From: DAOVFN01 sp964607835
GTDB taxonomy: Archaea > Aenigmatarchaeota > Aenigmatarchaeia > QMZP01
Direction of reading: 5' to 3'
Length of the DNA: 16,245 nt
Assembly: GCA_964607835.1 (NCBI GenBank)
Contig: CAZSLL010000022.1
Coordinates: 1 to 16,245, forward strand
Under the pieces are notes generated by a model. The model was not told where the DNA came from, made no database searches, and saw only the letters and a list, made by a program, of their open reading frames with translations. The stretch's first letter is position 1, and each line of letters starts with the position of its first letter. Shown here piece by piece: positions 5,637 through 12,744 of the stretch. A program made the position numbers and the translations under genes.

Positions 5637-8600
5637 AGGAGATGACAGAGCTCGAGTCGGGAATAGAGAGGCTGAAGAGGGACTCCCAGTCCAAGAAGGC
5701 CATGATAGCAGAGCTCGAGAAGGAGAAGCAGGACATGCTCAGGAGGAGCGAGGAGCTCTCCCAGAGAATCACGAAGAACAGGGACTCCTTCAGGGACTCC
5801 CTCCAGAAGATGAATGATTTCGTCAAGTCACAGGTCAATGACCTCAAGATGGATGTGGCGGGCATATCCAACAGCGTAAAGGGTCTCTCTGACCTTGAGG
5901 ACAGGCTCCAGAAGCAGGAGGACAACAACGGCAGGGCCATAGAGAAGCTCGAGAAGGAGCTGGTCATAGTCGAGAAGAGCCTCTCTGACGTGGAGAGGGT
6001 CAAGTCAGAGCTATCCAGGCAGCGCACCTTCTATCAGGAGGCCAAGCTCCAGCTAGAGAAGAGCCTCCAGTCAGGTATGGCATACCTCAGGAAGGAGATG
6101 GACGTCAACCGCAGGGAGGACGCCAAGAAGGCCCTGGAGGAGTTCAGGGAGGAGATAGAGCGCATTACCTCAATAGAGCAGGAGCTCAACTCCTTCAGGA
6201 GAAGCCAGACCACAAGGCTTGACAAGCTGGCCTCAGAGGTCTCGGGGATAAAGGCCTCCCAGCAGGAGCTGGAGCAGGTCAAGGAGAGGGCGGGCCTTCT
6301 GGAGGAGGCTGCACGGAAGCTGGACTCCCGGGTTTCGGACCTCCAGACAAAGCAGAAGACAGCCTCTGCCCTCATCACAGAGGAGCTCTCCAAGAGGATG
6401 GAGAGGGACCTGGGCAAGTTCAGGAAGGACCTGGAGTCCCGCAGGCAGGAGGATCTGAAGGACAGGCTAAAGGACTTCAAGCAGGAGCTCCAGAGGCTCT
6501 CCTCGCTGGAGCAGGCCATGGGCCAGAGCGAGAAGCGGCTGGACGGCCTTGGCAGGGAGCTGTCAGAGCTCAAGCCCGTGCAGGAGCAGGTTCAGGCCCT
6601 CCGGGAAAAGGCAGAGGAGAACGAGCACGCCACCCAGGCCCTGGCGGACAGGGCGGTCTCCAGGCAGGATTTCGACCGCGCAGTAAGGGGCATATCCAAG
6701 AGGGCTGAGGAGCTTGAGAACAGGCTCTTCACCGTTGACAAGAGGCTTTCCACAGACAAGGGCAGGCTGGAGAGGGAAATTCTGGACGTCCTCAACAAGG
6801 AGAGGGTCATGGAGGGTGCCCAGGAAAACATCAAGAAATGGTTTGATGCAAGGTACCAGGATGTGGAGAAGAGGCTCAGCAGCGGCATTGACACACTGAC
6901 CACTCACATGGAGGAGAGCAACAACCTGGTCGACAAGCTCAAGGAGAAATCCCAGGCCATGGACTCCATAACCAGGGAAGTGCCAAAGCGGCTGGAACAG
7001 CATGACAAGACCCTCACCAGGCTACTTGACTCGAAAGCCGAGATATCGGGCTCCCTGGAGTCCCTGGCAAAGGAGGCCAGCGGGCTGGAGAAGGGTCTTT
7101 CCCAGTCCCTCCAGAGGATTGCATCCCTCGAGAAGGGCATGTCCTCATTAGATAAGGCAAAGGAATCCAGGCTGGACAGCCTGGGCCAGGACCTTGCATG
7201 CTACAGGCAGGAAGTGGAGGGGCTCTCAGAGAAGCTATCGGGCTCGCTGGAGAGGATTGCCTCCCTCGAGAAGGGCTTCTCATCTGACAGCAGGAGCAAG
7301 CTCCAGAAGATTGATGGCATGGAAAAGGGTCTTTCAGAGCATGCCGAGAAGCTGGCCTCGCTTTTCTCAGGCCTCCGCTCCATAACAGAGAAGGGCGATA
7401 CGCTGGAGAAGTCCATCCAGGCAGATGCCAGGGAGCGGGCCTCCTTATCCAAATCACTCAGCGACACCCTCTCAGGCCACGGCGGGCAGCTTACCAAACT
7501 CTCCTCGAGGCTCACCTCTGCGGAGAAGGAGTCAGAATCACTGGGAAAGGCCCTGCTTTCCCTGGAGAAGTCCGCCAACAGCCAGCTGGGAAGGCTCTCC
7601 CACGAGCTGGCCTCGCACCAGCAGGAGCTCAGGAACCAGGCCGTGCTCCTCAAGGAGTTCTCAGAGTCAGGAAGAGCAGACATGTCCGCCTTCAGGGCCG
7701 AGGTGGGAAAGAGCCTGAGGGACATGGAGAAGGGAATTGACCAGAGGGTGGACGATGCCTTCGGCCAGAGCATCAGGGAGCTCAGGGAGAAGACAAAGGG
7801 CCTGGCCTCTATGAAGGACCTCCAGTCAGAGCTCAAGGTCCTCAAGTCCTCCATAGCCAGTGCCGACAAGAGGGGAAGGGAGTTCGCTGACAGGTTCTCA
7901 GGGGAGCTGGCCTCCCTCCAGAAGGACATGGAATCCAGGCTAAAGAAGGCCAACGAGGAGCAGGCGGATGAGTTCAGGAAGGAGTTCGGGTTCGTGACCA
8001 AGAACATAGACTCCATCAGGGAGCTCGCGGCTGACATCAAGATATTCAAGTCCAAGGTCATGGACGCCGAGAGGCTGGCAAAATCAAAGGTATCTGGCGA
8101 GGACTTCAAGCAGTACCGGGAATACCTTGACTCAAGGCTCACAGAGCTGGAGGAGGCCCATGCCAAGGGCATGGGAAGCCTGGGCAAGGACCTGGAAAGG
8201 CTCAGGTCCTCTGTTGATTCAGGCAAGGTTTCCCAGCAGGACTTCAGGAAGCACGCCCAGCTCATTGACACCAGGATAAGGGACCTCGGGGAACTGGCCA
8301 GGTCCAAGACCGATGAGGTGGCATCTGACCTCTCGGAGTTCAAGAAGAGCATAACAGGCAGGTTGGAGGAGCTCAAGGGGTCCCAGTTCGACGACCTGAG
8401 AGAGGAGCTCAAGCGGGTATCGAGGCTCGAGCAGGACATGGGAACCACGGCCAGGACCCATGAGAAGAGGCTGGACGGCCTCTCACAGTCCCTGGCATCC
8501 CTGGAGTCCGTTCCGGGCGAGATATCCATGCTCAGGGAGAAGCTGGACTCACTGGAGGAGCTCTCGGGGAGCATGGTGCGCTCCTCTGACTTCTCGTCAA

Positions 8601-11374
8601 GGGTCAAAGAGCTCAGCGGGGGGCTTGCCAAGGCACACTCAGAGATAGCCGGCCTGGACAAGAGCCTGCGCTCCCACGTGGCTAGTCTGGAGGCCTCCAT
8701 TGAGCAGGCTACTGGCCAGGAGAAGCTCCTCAAGAAGGCCCATGACAGCGCCAACAAGCTCATCGAAAGCAGGATTTCTGAGGTTGACAGGAAGCTCTCC
8801 TCCAGTATCCAGGACCTCTCCAAGGGGCTGTTCGAGGAGAACGGTGCCATAACCCAGATCAGGAGCAGCCTTTCTGACGTGGCCACCGCGGCCAGGCACG
8901 TCTCAGAGAACCGCAAGGAACTGGACAGCCTGAGGGAGAGGGTCTCGGGCATAGAGCTGGCCTCTAAGGATATTGCCAAGAAGGCCTCAGAGGTCGGGGA
9001 AATCAACAAGAGGATTGACCACCTTGAGGCTGTTACCGAGAACCTGCCCGGAACGCTGGAAAAGCATACAAGCACCATAAACAAGATACTCGAGTCAAAG
9101 GAGTTCCTGGCCGAGAGTGTGGCCTCCCTTAAGTCAGACGTGAGGGGAATGAGCCGGGAGTTCTCCACATCCCAGGAGAGGCTCATGTCCCTGGAGAAGG
9201 AGAACCGGTCAGAGGGCAAGGCCAGGGAGGAGAGGATAGACGAGCTGGCGTCTGCGGTCAATCAGATGTCCAGCAAGCTCGATTCCAGGGCAAAGGAGAT
9301 AGAAGAGTTCAAGGACCGGGTCATGGAGCATGTCCAGGGAATGATAAGCTCTTACGAGAAGAGGTTCAGCGAGGTCACCAGGCACCTTTCTGAGAAGCAG
9401 GCAGGCGGAATGGAGAAGAACGCCTCAGCCATCACCGGGCTGAAGAGCAGGGTGGGCGAGCTCGAGAAGCTCTCCCAGGGCCTTAGCACCAAGTCAGTCT
9501 CAGAATCAGAGTTCGTGGAGACCATAAAATCCGTCTCCAAGAGGATTGACAACCTCGAGGATGCCTTCTCAGAGGTTGACAAGAAGACCACTGTTAAGGA
9601 CGCCGAGCTGGACTCAGCAGTGAAGAGGGCGCTCTCTGACGACAAGTTGATGGGGTCAGCCCAGAAGCAAATGGAGCAGCTCATGAGGGACAGGCTTAAG
9701 CAGGTTGAGGAGAGGCTGTCACATGACATAAGTCAGAACGTTTCGGGCCTGGAGAAGGGGCTGGAGGAGATGGGCTCTATCGGCAAGAGGCTCACAGGGC
9801 TGGAAGGGAAGCAGGCTGAAATCGAGTCCCTCAAGGAGCGCCTGTCCGGCATGGATGAGGAGCTGAAGCAGATTGGCGAGATGAGGGAGCAGCTCTCAGG
9901 CCTGAAGGCCCTTGAGGAGCACCTCGACTCAGAGGTCATGTCCAAGGTAGGGGAGAAGCTCAGCGACTTCGCCAAGAGCAGGGAGACCCTGGAGAGCAGG
10001 CTGGAGAGCCTCTCGGGCGAGCTCAGGGGCATGAACGACAGGCTCATAGAGGAGAAGGGAAGGGTTGGCCAGCTCGAGCAGAGGCTCAAGGCCGCCATGG
10101 ACAGCCAGGACACCAAGATAAGGGAGATGCTCAACAAGCACCGTGCGGCAGTGGACGAGGAGATAAGCGAGGAGACCGCGAAGGCAATCAAGGATGCCGA
10201 GACAGGCGAGCTCAAGAGGAAGCATGAGTTCGAGAACCTGCTAAGAAAGTTCCAGGACATGCACGTGAAGACCCAGCAGAATCTCGAGGAGGTTACCAGG
10301 CAGAGGGAGAGCTTTGCCCAGCTCGAGAAGGGCCTCAGGGAGAGGATTGACAGGGAGTCCGCGGCAGCCGAGAAGAGGGTGTCCTCAGAGAACCAGAGGC
10401 TGAAGAAGAGGCTGGACGACTCAGAGAACCTCATCATGAAGCTCAACAACATGATATCAGAGCTCCATGTCAGGCTGGAGAAGGAGAAGAATGTGGGCAT
10501 TGACACTGACAGGCTGACGGCTGACATCAAGGACGAACTCATAGACAGGATGAAGACCAATGAGGACATGTTCGACAGCGAGATGGACGCGTTCAGGAAG
10601 AGGCTTGACAGCATCCAGGGCGGCAGCCCGCCAGCAGGCGAGCTCGAGTCCCTCGGGAAGAGGATTGATGAGCTGGCTTCCAGGGTGGAGAAGTCAGCAG
10701 ACTCCCGTGAGCTCGGCAAGATAAGCTCCAGGCTGGATGAGCTCTCCTCAAGGACCCAGGCTATGCCCCCACCATCAGAGTTCATGGGCATGAAGCAGAA
10801 GCTTGATGACCTCTACTCCAAGACACAGAGGAACATAGACGCCATCTCAGAGCAGGCATCCAAGATAAGGGATACCGAGGCCTCCCTGAGGCAGGCTCCT
10901 GGCTCACAGAACGGCTCAGGGGGCAACGGTGAGCTGGCTGATGAATACGACAGGATGAGCAGGAGGCTCAGCGAATCAGAGAAGATGCTCACCAACCTCA
11001 ACAACATGATAGCCGGCCTTCAGGTCAAGCTGGACAGCAAGACCGACATGAAGATGGGCCTTGACAAGGCATTGTCAGGTCTCAAGACCGAGGTGGACAC
11101 CAGGCTGAGGACCATGGACAAGATGATTGAGGAGTTCGATGCATGGAAGGAGGTCCACAGGTCCAGCATCCAGGCCCTTCCCAAGCAGGACAAGCAGCAG
11201 ATAGACAAGCTCAACAACGCCATTGGAGACCTCAGCCAGAGGCTTGAGTCAAACCGGGACGAGATGAAAGACTTCAAGGAGTACGTCGTGGAGTACATGA
11301 ACAATCTGGTAAACACATATGAGGGAAGGATGCGCAGCCTCAAGAGCGAGATAGAGACCGCTCCCAAGAAGTAA
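5633..11374 (+). CDS. Giant coiled-coil protein 2 (1913 residues), modular repeats
   Basis: The longest gene of the window: almost entirely heptad-like, highly charged (Lys, Glu, Arg, Ser, Leu), with no signal peptide, membrane helix or nucleotide-binding motif. Modules in order: EFR/EFK units at 153-184 and 264-295; 85-residue module A at 342-426; VPKRL motif at 450; SLEKG-rich stretch at 465-590; degenerate EFK unit near 905-935; module B at 982-1066; LPGTL motif at 1138; EFKDRVMEH unit at 1225; module C at 1289-1373; LNNMI units at 1586-1662 and 1771-1847; DFKEYVVEY unit at 1880. Gly/Pro/Ser hinges lie near 1663, 1711 and 1755-1770. I see a single cysteine (C523). ATG 5633 overlaps the previous stop and is preceded by AAGGAG (5616-5621) and GGAG (5626-5629). 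It is a probable cytoplasmic rod partner, or the continuation of protein 1 after a frameshift. No named family is recognised. Confidence 0.88.
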   Translation: MKEMTELESGIERLKRDSQSKKAMIAELEKEKQDMLRRSEELSQRITKNRDSFRDSLQKMNDFVKSQVNDLKMDVAGISNSVKGLSDLEDRLQKQEDNNGRAIEKLEKELVIVEKSLSDVERVKSELSRQRTFYQEAKLQLEKSLQSGMAYLRKEMDVNRREDAKKALEEFREEIERITSIEQELNSFRRSQTTRLDKLASEVSGIKASQQELEQVKERAGLLEEAARKLDSRVSDLQTKQKTASALITEELSKRMERDLGKFRKDLESRRQEDLKDRLKDFKQELQRLSSLEQAMGQSEKRLDGLGRELSELKPVQEQVQALREKAEENEHATQALADRAVSRQDFDRAVRGISKRAEELENRLFTVDKRLSTDKGRLEREILDVLNKERVMEGAQENIKKWFDARYQDVEKRLSSGIDTLTTHMEESNNLVDKLKEKSQAMDSITREVPKRLEQHDKTLTRLLDSKAEISGSLESLAKEASGLEKGLSQSLQRIASLEKGMSSLDKAKESRLDSLGQDLACYRQEVEGLSEKLSGSLERIASLEKGFSSDSRSKLQKIDGMEKGLSEHAEKLASLFSGLRSITEKGDTLEKSIQADARERASLSKSLSDTLSGHGGQLTKLSSRLTSAEKESESLGKALLSLEKSANSQLGRLSHELASHQQELRNQAVLLKEFSESGRADMSAFRAEVGKSLRDMEKGIDQRVDDAFGQSIRELREKTKGLASMKDLQSELKVLKSSIASADKRGREFADRFSGELASLQKDMESRLKKANEEQADEFRKEFGFVTKNIDSIRELAADIKIFKSKVMDAERLAKSKVSGEDFKQYREYLDSRLTELEEAHAKGMGSLGKDLERLRSSVDSGKVSQQDFRKHAQLIDTRIRDLGELARSKTDEVASDLSEFKKSITGRLEELKGSQFDDLREELKRVSRLEQDMGTTARTHEKRLDGLSQSLASLESVPGEISMLREKLDSLEELSGSMVRSSDFSSRVKELSGGLAKAHSEIAGLDKSLRSHVASLEASIEQATGQEKLLKKAHDSANKLIESRISEVDRKLSSSIQDLSKGLFEENGAITQIRSSLSDVATAARHVSENRKELDSLRERVSGIELASKDIAKKASEVGEINKRIDHLEAVTENLPGTLEKHTSTINKILESKEFLAESVASLKSDVRGMSREFSTSQERLMSLEKENRSEGKAREERIDELASAVNQMSSKLDSRAKEIEEFKDRVMEHVQGMISSYEKRFSEVTRHLSEKQAGGMEKNASAITGLKSRVGELEKLSQGLSTKSVSESEFVETIKSVSKRIDNLEDAFSEVDKKTTVKDAELDSAVKRALSDDKLMGSAQKQMEQLMRDRLKQVEERLSHDISQNVSGLEKGLEEMGSIGKRLTGLEGKQAEIESLKERLSGMDEELKQIGEMREQLSGLKALEEHLDSEVMSKVGEKLSDFAKSRETLESRLESLSGELRGMNDRLIEEKGRVGQLEQRLKAAMDSQDTKIREMLNKHRAAVDEEISEETAKAIKDAETGELKRKHEFENLLRKFQDMHVKTQQNLEEVTRQRESFAQLEKGLRERIDRESAAAEKRVSSENQRLKKRLDDSENLIMKLNNMISELHVRLEKEKNVGIDTDRLTADIKDELIDRMKTNEDMFDSEMDAFRKRLDSIQGGSPPAGELESLGKRIDELASRVEKSADSRELGKISSRLDELSSRTQAMPPPSEFMGMKQKLDDLYSKTQRNIDAISEQASKIRDTEASLRQAPGSQNGSGGNGELADEYDRMSRRLSESEKMLTNLNNMIAGLQVKLDSKTDMKMGLDKALSGLKTEVDTRLRTMDKMIEEFDAWKEVHRSSIQALPKQDKQQIDKLNNAIGDLSQRLESNRDEMKDFKEYVVEYMNNLVNTYEGRMRSLKSEIETAPKK
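6089..6184 (+). repeat. EFK/ELxRL module, protein 2 copy 1
   Basis: Residues 153-184 (RKEMDVNRREDAKK, EFREEIERITSIEQEL), in gapless register with the copy 111 residues later. Confidence 0.6.
6422..6517 (+). repeat. EFK/ELxRL module, protein 2 copy 2
   Basis: Residues 264-295 (RKDLESRRQEDLKD, DFKQELQRLSSLEQAM). It aligns gaplessly to the protein 1 copy at 676-707 and leads into module A through a KRLDGL...LREK segment. Confidence 0.6.
6656..6910 (+). repeat. 85-residue coiled-coil module A
   Basis: Residues 342-426 of protein 2. Aligned without gaps to modules B and C, it shares V1, F6, D29-K30 (B: DK; C: DK), A55, R66, V70, the KRLS-type block near 72-75 and I78. It contains KW at 61-62, also found in protein 1. 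Confidence 0.65.
7113..7276 (+). repeat. Short duplicated DNA segment within protein 2 gene
   Basis: Bases 7113-7138 and 7251-7276 differ at one position in 26 and both encode RIASLEKG followed by M or F. The spacing is 138 bases, or 46 residues. This is higher DNA identity than between the longer modules, suggesting recent duplication or conversion. Confidence 0.6.
8342..8437 (+). repeat. EFK/ELxRL module, protein 2 copy 3 (degenerate)
   Basis: The C-terminal half (REELKRVSRLEQDM, then KRLDGL) matches copy 2 closely; the N-terminal half is diverged. Like copy 2 it precedes an 85-residue module. Confidence 0.5.
8576..8830 (+). repeat. 85-residue coiled-coil module B
   Basis: Residues 982-1066. 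It is the same length as modules A and C with no gap, ending in SEVDRKLSSSIQDLSKGL. The VPK-like motif (LPGTLEKHTSTINKILESK) follows 48 residues later than in module A, so extra sequence has been inserted between the two elements. Confidence 0.65.
9497..9751 (+). repeat. 85-residue coiled-coil module C
   Basis: Residues 1289-1373 (VSESEFVETIKSVSKR to DISQNVSGL), gapless with A and B. It is not followed by a VPK-type motif. Confidence 0.65.
10388..10618 (+). repeat. LNNMI module copy 1
   Basis: Residues 1586-1662 of protein 2, containing SENLIMKLNNMISELHVRL and ending in SIQ. It aligns without gaps to copy 2 at an offset of 185 residues over 77 positions. Confidence 0.65.
10943..11173 (+). 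repeat. LNNMI module copy 2
   Basis: Residues 1771-1847 (SEKMLTNLNNMIAGLQVKL, ending in SIQ). It is separated from copy 1 by proline/glycine hinges near 1663, 1711 and 1755-1770. Confidence 0.65.
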
Positions 11375-11380
11375 CCTTTT

Positions 11381-12721
11381 CTACCATCTGTCCGGCATCC
11401 TCAGCCTGTGCCTGTCGTACCATGACATGATTCTTCTCCAGCCCACCAGGGCCACTATCACCACCACCAGGGCGATTATGGTGAAGAGCATTATGGTGTG
11501 CTCGAGCCAGGGATATGAGATTATGCTCACCGGCCTGCTTATGGCTATGGAGTAGGCCATGACTGCCTGCTCTATCTTTCTCCTCAGTATGTCTGTCCTG
11601 AGGCTGCACTCCTCATGCAGACCCCTTTCCCTGAGGTCCCTCATGACGTCCAGCTCCTCCATGGCGTCCCTCAGGAGCTCCCTGACCCCCTCCATCTCGT
11701 ATCCCCTTATCTCTGCTGACCTCACGTCCATGTCCAGGGAGTCCAGGGTACTGAAGTACCTCTCAATAGAGTCAGAGCACTGCTCCACAAAGCCCTCCTC
11801 TCCGGGTACCAGTGTGACAATGATTCTGCCCTCCCTGGTGAGCTGGTCAGAAATCACCCTGAAGCCCACCTGGTACTGGCCGGGCTCCATGTCAGGAACG
11901 CCAAGGTCTATGATGAAGGTGGCGGCCTGTCCTGTCTCGAGGATGCCGACCTCTATGGCCGGGACCCTGATTCCCAGTTCATCAGACCAGGCCTCGAGGG
12001 AAATGTTAGTGAGGGCGCTGGTGCCGTTGTTTGTGACCCTGATGGTATGTGTGTAGTTCCCGCCCGCAGAGACCTCAGGCTCCACGTAGTCAGTGTTCAT
12101 GCTGTGGGGCATGGAGGGAATGGCTGATACCCCGCCCCCGCCTCCGGTGTCCTCTGGCTCTGGGTTGCAGGCACCTGCCTGGCACCCGTGGGTGCACTCG
12201 CTCACCAGACTCCATGAGGTTCCTGAGGAGCACACCCTGAGCTGGCTTCCGAAGCAGCGGTACTCCCCGGGCGTGCACCTGACAGAGAGATTGACTGAGT
12301 CCATGTCAGTGGGGCTTGTCTCATTGTCCCAGACATACAGGGTGTAGTTCCCCAGGTTAATGTCAGGGTACCACTGTGCAGTGTATGTTATGTAGCTCCC
12401 GGGCTCAAGGGAGTAAAGCCCAGAGCTGAAGGAATCAGAGGTCGAATTCGTGCTGTCCCTTACCTCCACGCGCACCCGTCCGCTCAGGGCCAGGCTTCCC
12501 ATGTTGCTCAGGGAGAAGGAAAGGTTGGCGGGCTCATACTGTGTGACATGGGAGGGCACCTCGATGATACTGATGTCCCCCTGGACTGAGGCCGCCACGT
12601 TCACGCCCAGGGAAATGGTCTTGGTAAAGTATCCAGTGAACTGGGCCACTGCCAGGATGAGCAGGATGGCTGAGATTGCAAGGGCCGCGTTCCTCCTTTT
12701 CCCTACCGGAACCGCAAGCAT
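11381..12721 (-). CDS. Membrane protein with extracellular Ig-like head, Cys-rich knot and helical stalk
   Basis: 446 residues with a membrane segment at each end: about 12-32 (AISAILLILAVAQFTG) after a basic start, and about 406-428 (TIMLFTIIALVVVIVALVGW) followed by a basic cytoplasmic tail. Between them lie a beta-sandwich near 45-150 with NYT/NLS-type sequons and a six-cysteine knot near 150-190 (CTPGEYRCFG, RVCSSG, CTHGCQAGAC). A Gly5 linker and a second CARDB-like beta-sandwich near 210-310 follow, then a charged helical stalk near 315-395 containing two further cysteines. No enzyme motif is seen. GGAGG lies 12 bases before ATG 12721, and the gene follows the 241-residue gene by 23 bases, so it is the last gene of the operon. 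Its stop is 6 bases from the stop of the convergent coiled-coil gene. A receptor, anchor or envelope-spacer role is inference. Confidence 0.85.
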   Translation of the reverse strand: MLAVPVGKRRNAALAISAILLILAVAQFTGYFTKTISLGVNVAASVQGDISIIEVPSHVTQYEPANLSFSLSNMGSLALSGRVRVEVRDSTNSTSDSFSSGLYSLEPGSYITYTAQWYPDINLGNYTLYVWDNETSPTDMDSVNLSVRCTPGEYRCFGSQLRVCSSGTSWSLVSECTHGCQAGACNPEPEDTGGGGGVSAIPSMPHSMNTDYVEPEVSAGGNYTHTIRVTNNGTSALTNISLEAWSDELGIRVPAIEVGILETGQAATFIIDLGVPDMEPGQYQVGFRVISDQLTREGRIIVTLVPGEEGFVEQCSDSIERYFSTLDSLDMDVRSAEIRGYEMEGVRELLRDAMEELDVMRDLRERGLHEECSLRTDILRRKIEQAVMAYSIAISRPVSIISYPWLEHTIMLFTIIALVVVIVALVGWRRIMSWYDRHRLRMPDRW

Positions 12722-12744
12722 GGTTAACTATTGCCTCCTAACCG

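Noticed and set aside
7201..9261. 686-residue open frame on the minus strand
   Set aside because: It is antisense to the coiled-coil gene and very rich in Ser and Leu, as expected when GAG, AAG and AGG codons are read backwards. It has no recognisable domain or start signal. The same holds for 9733-10791, 4982-5614 and 3740-4537.
4368..9751. Repeats as a CRISPR array
   Set aside because: The repeats are long, in frame, diverged at DNA level and lie inside coding sequence, with no short constant repeats and spacers.
3120..11374. SMC/Rad50-type chromosome ATPase
   Set aside because: No Walker A, Walker B or ABC signature is present at either end and there is no CxxC hook; length and coiled-coil content alone are not enough.
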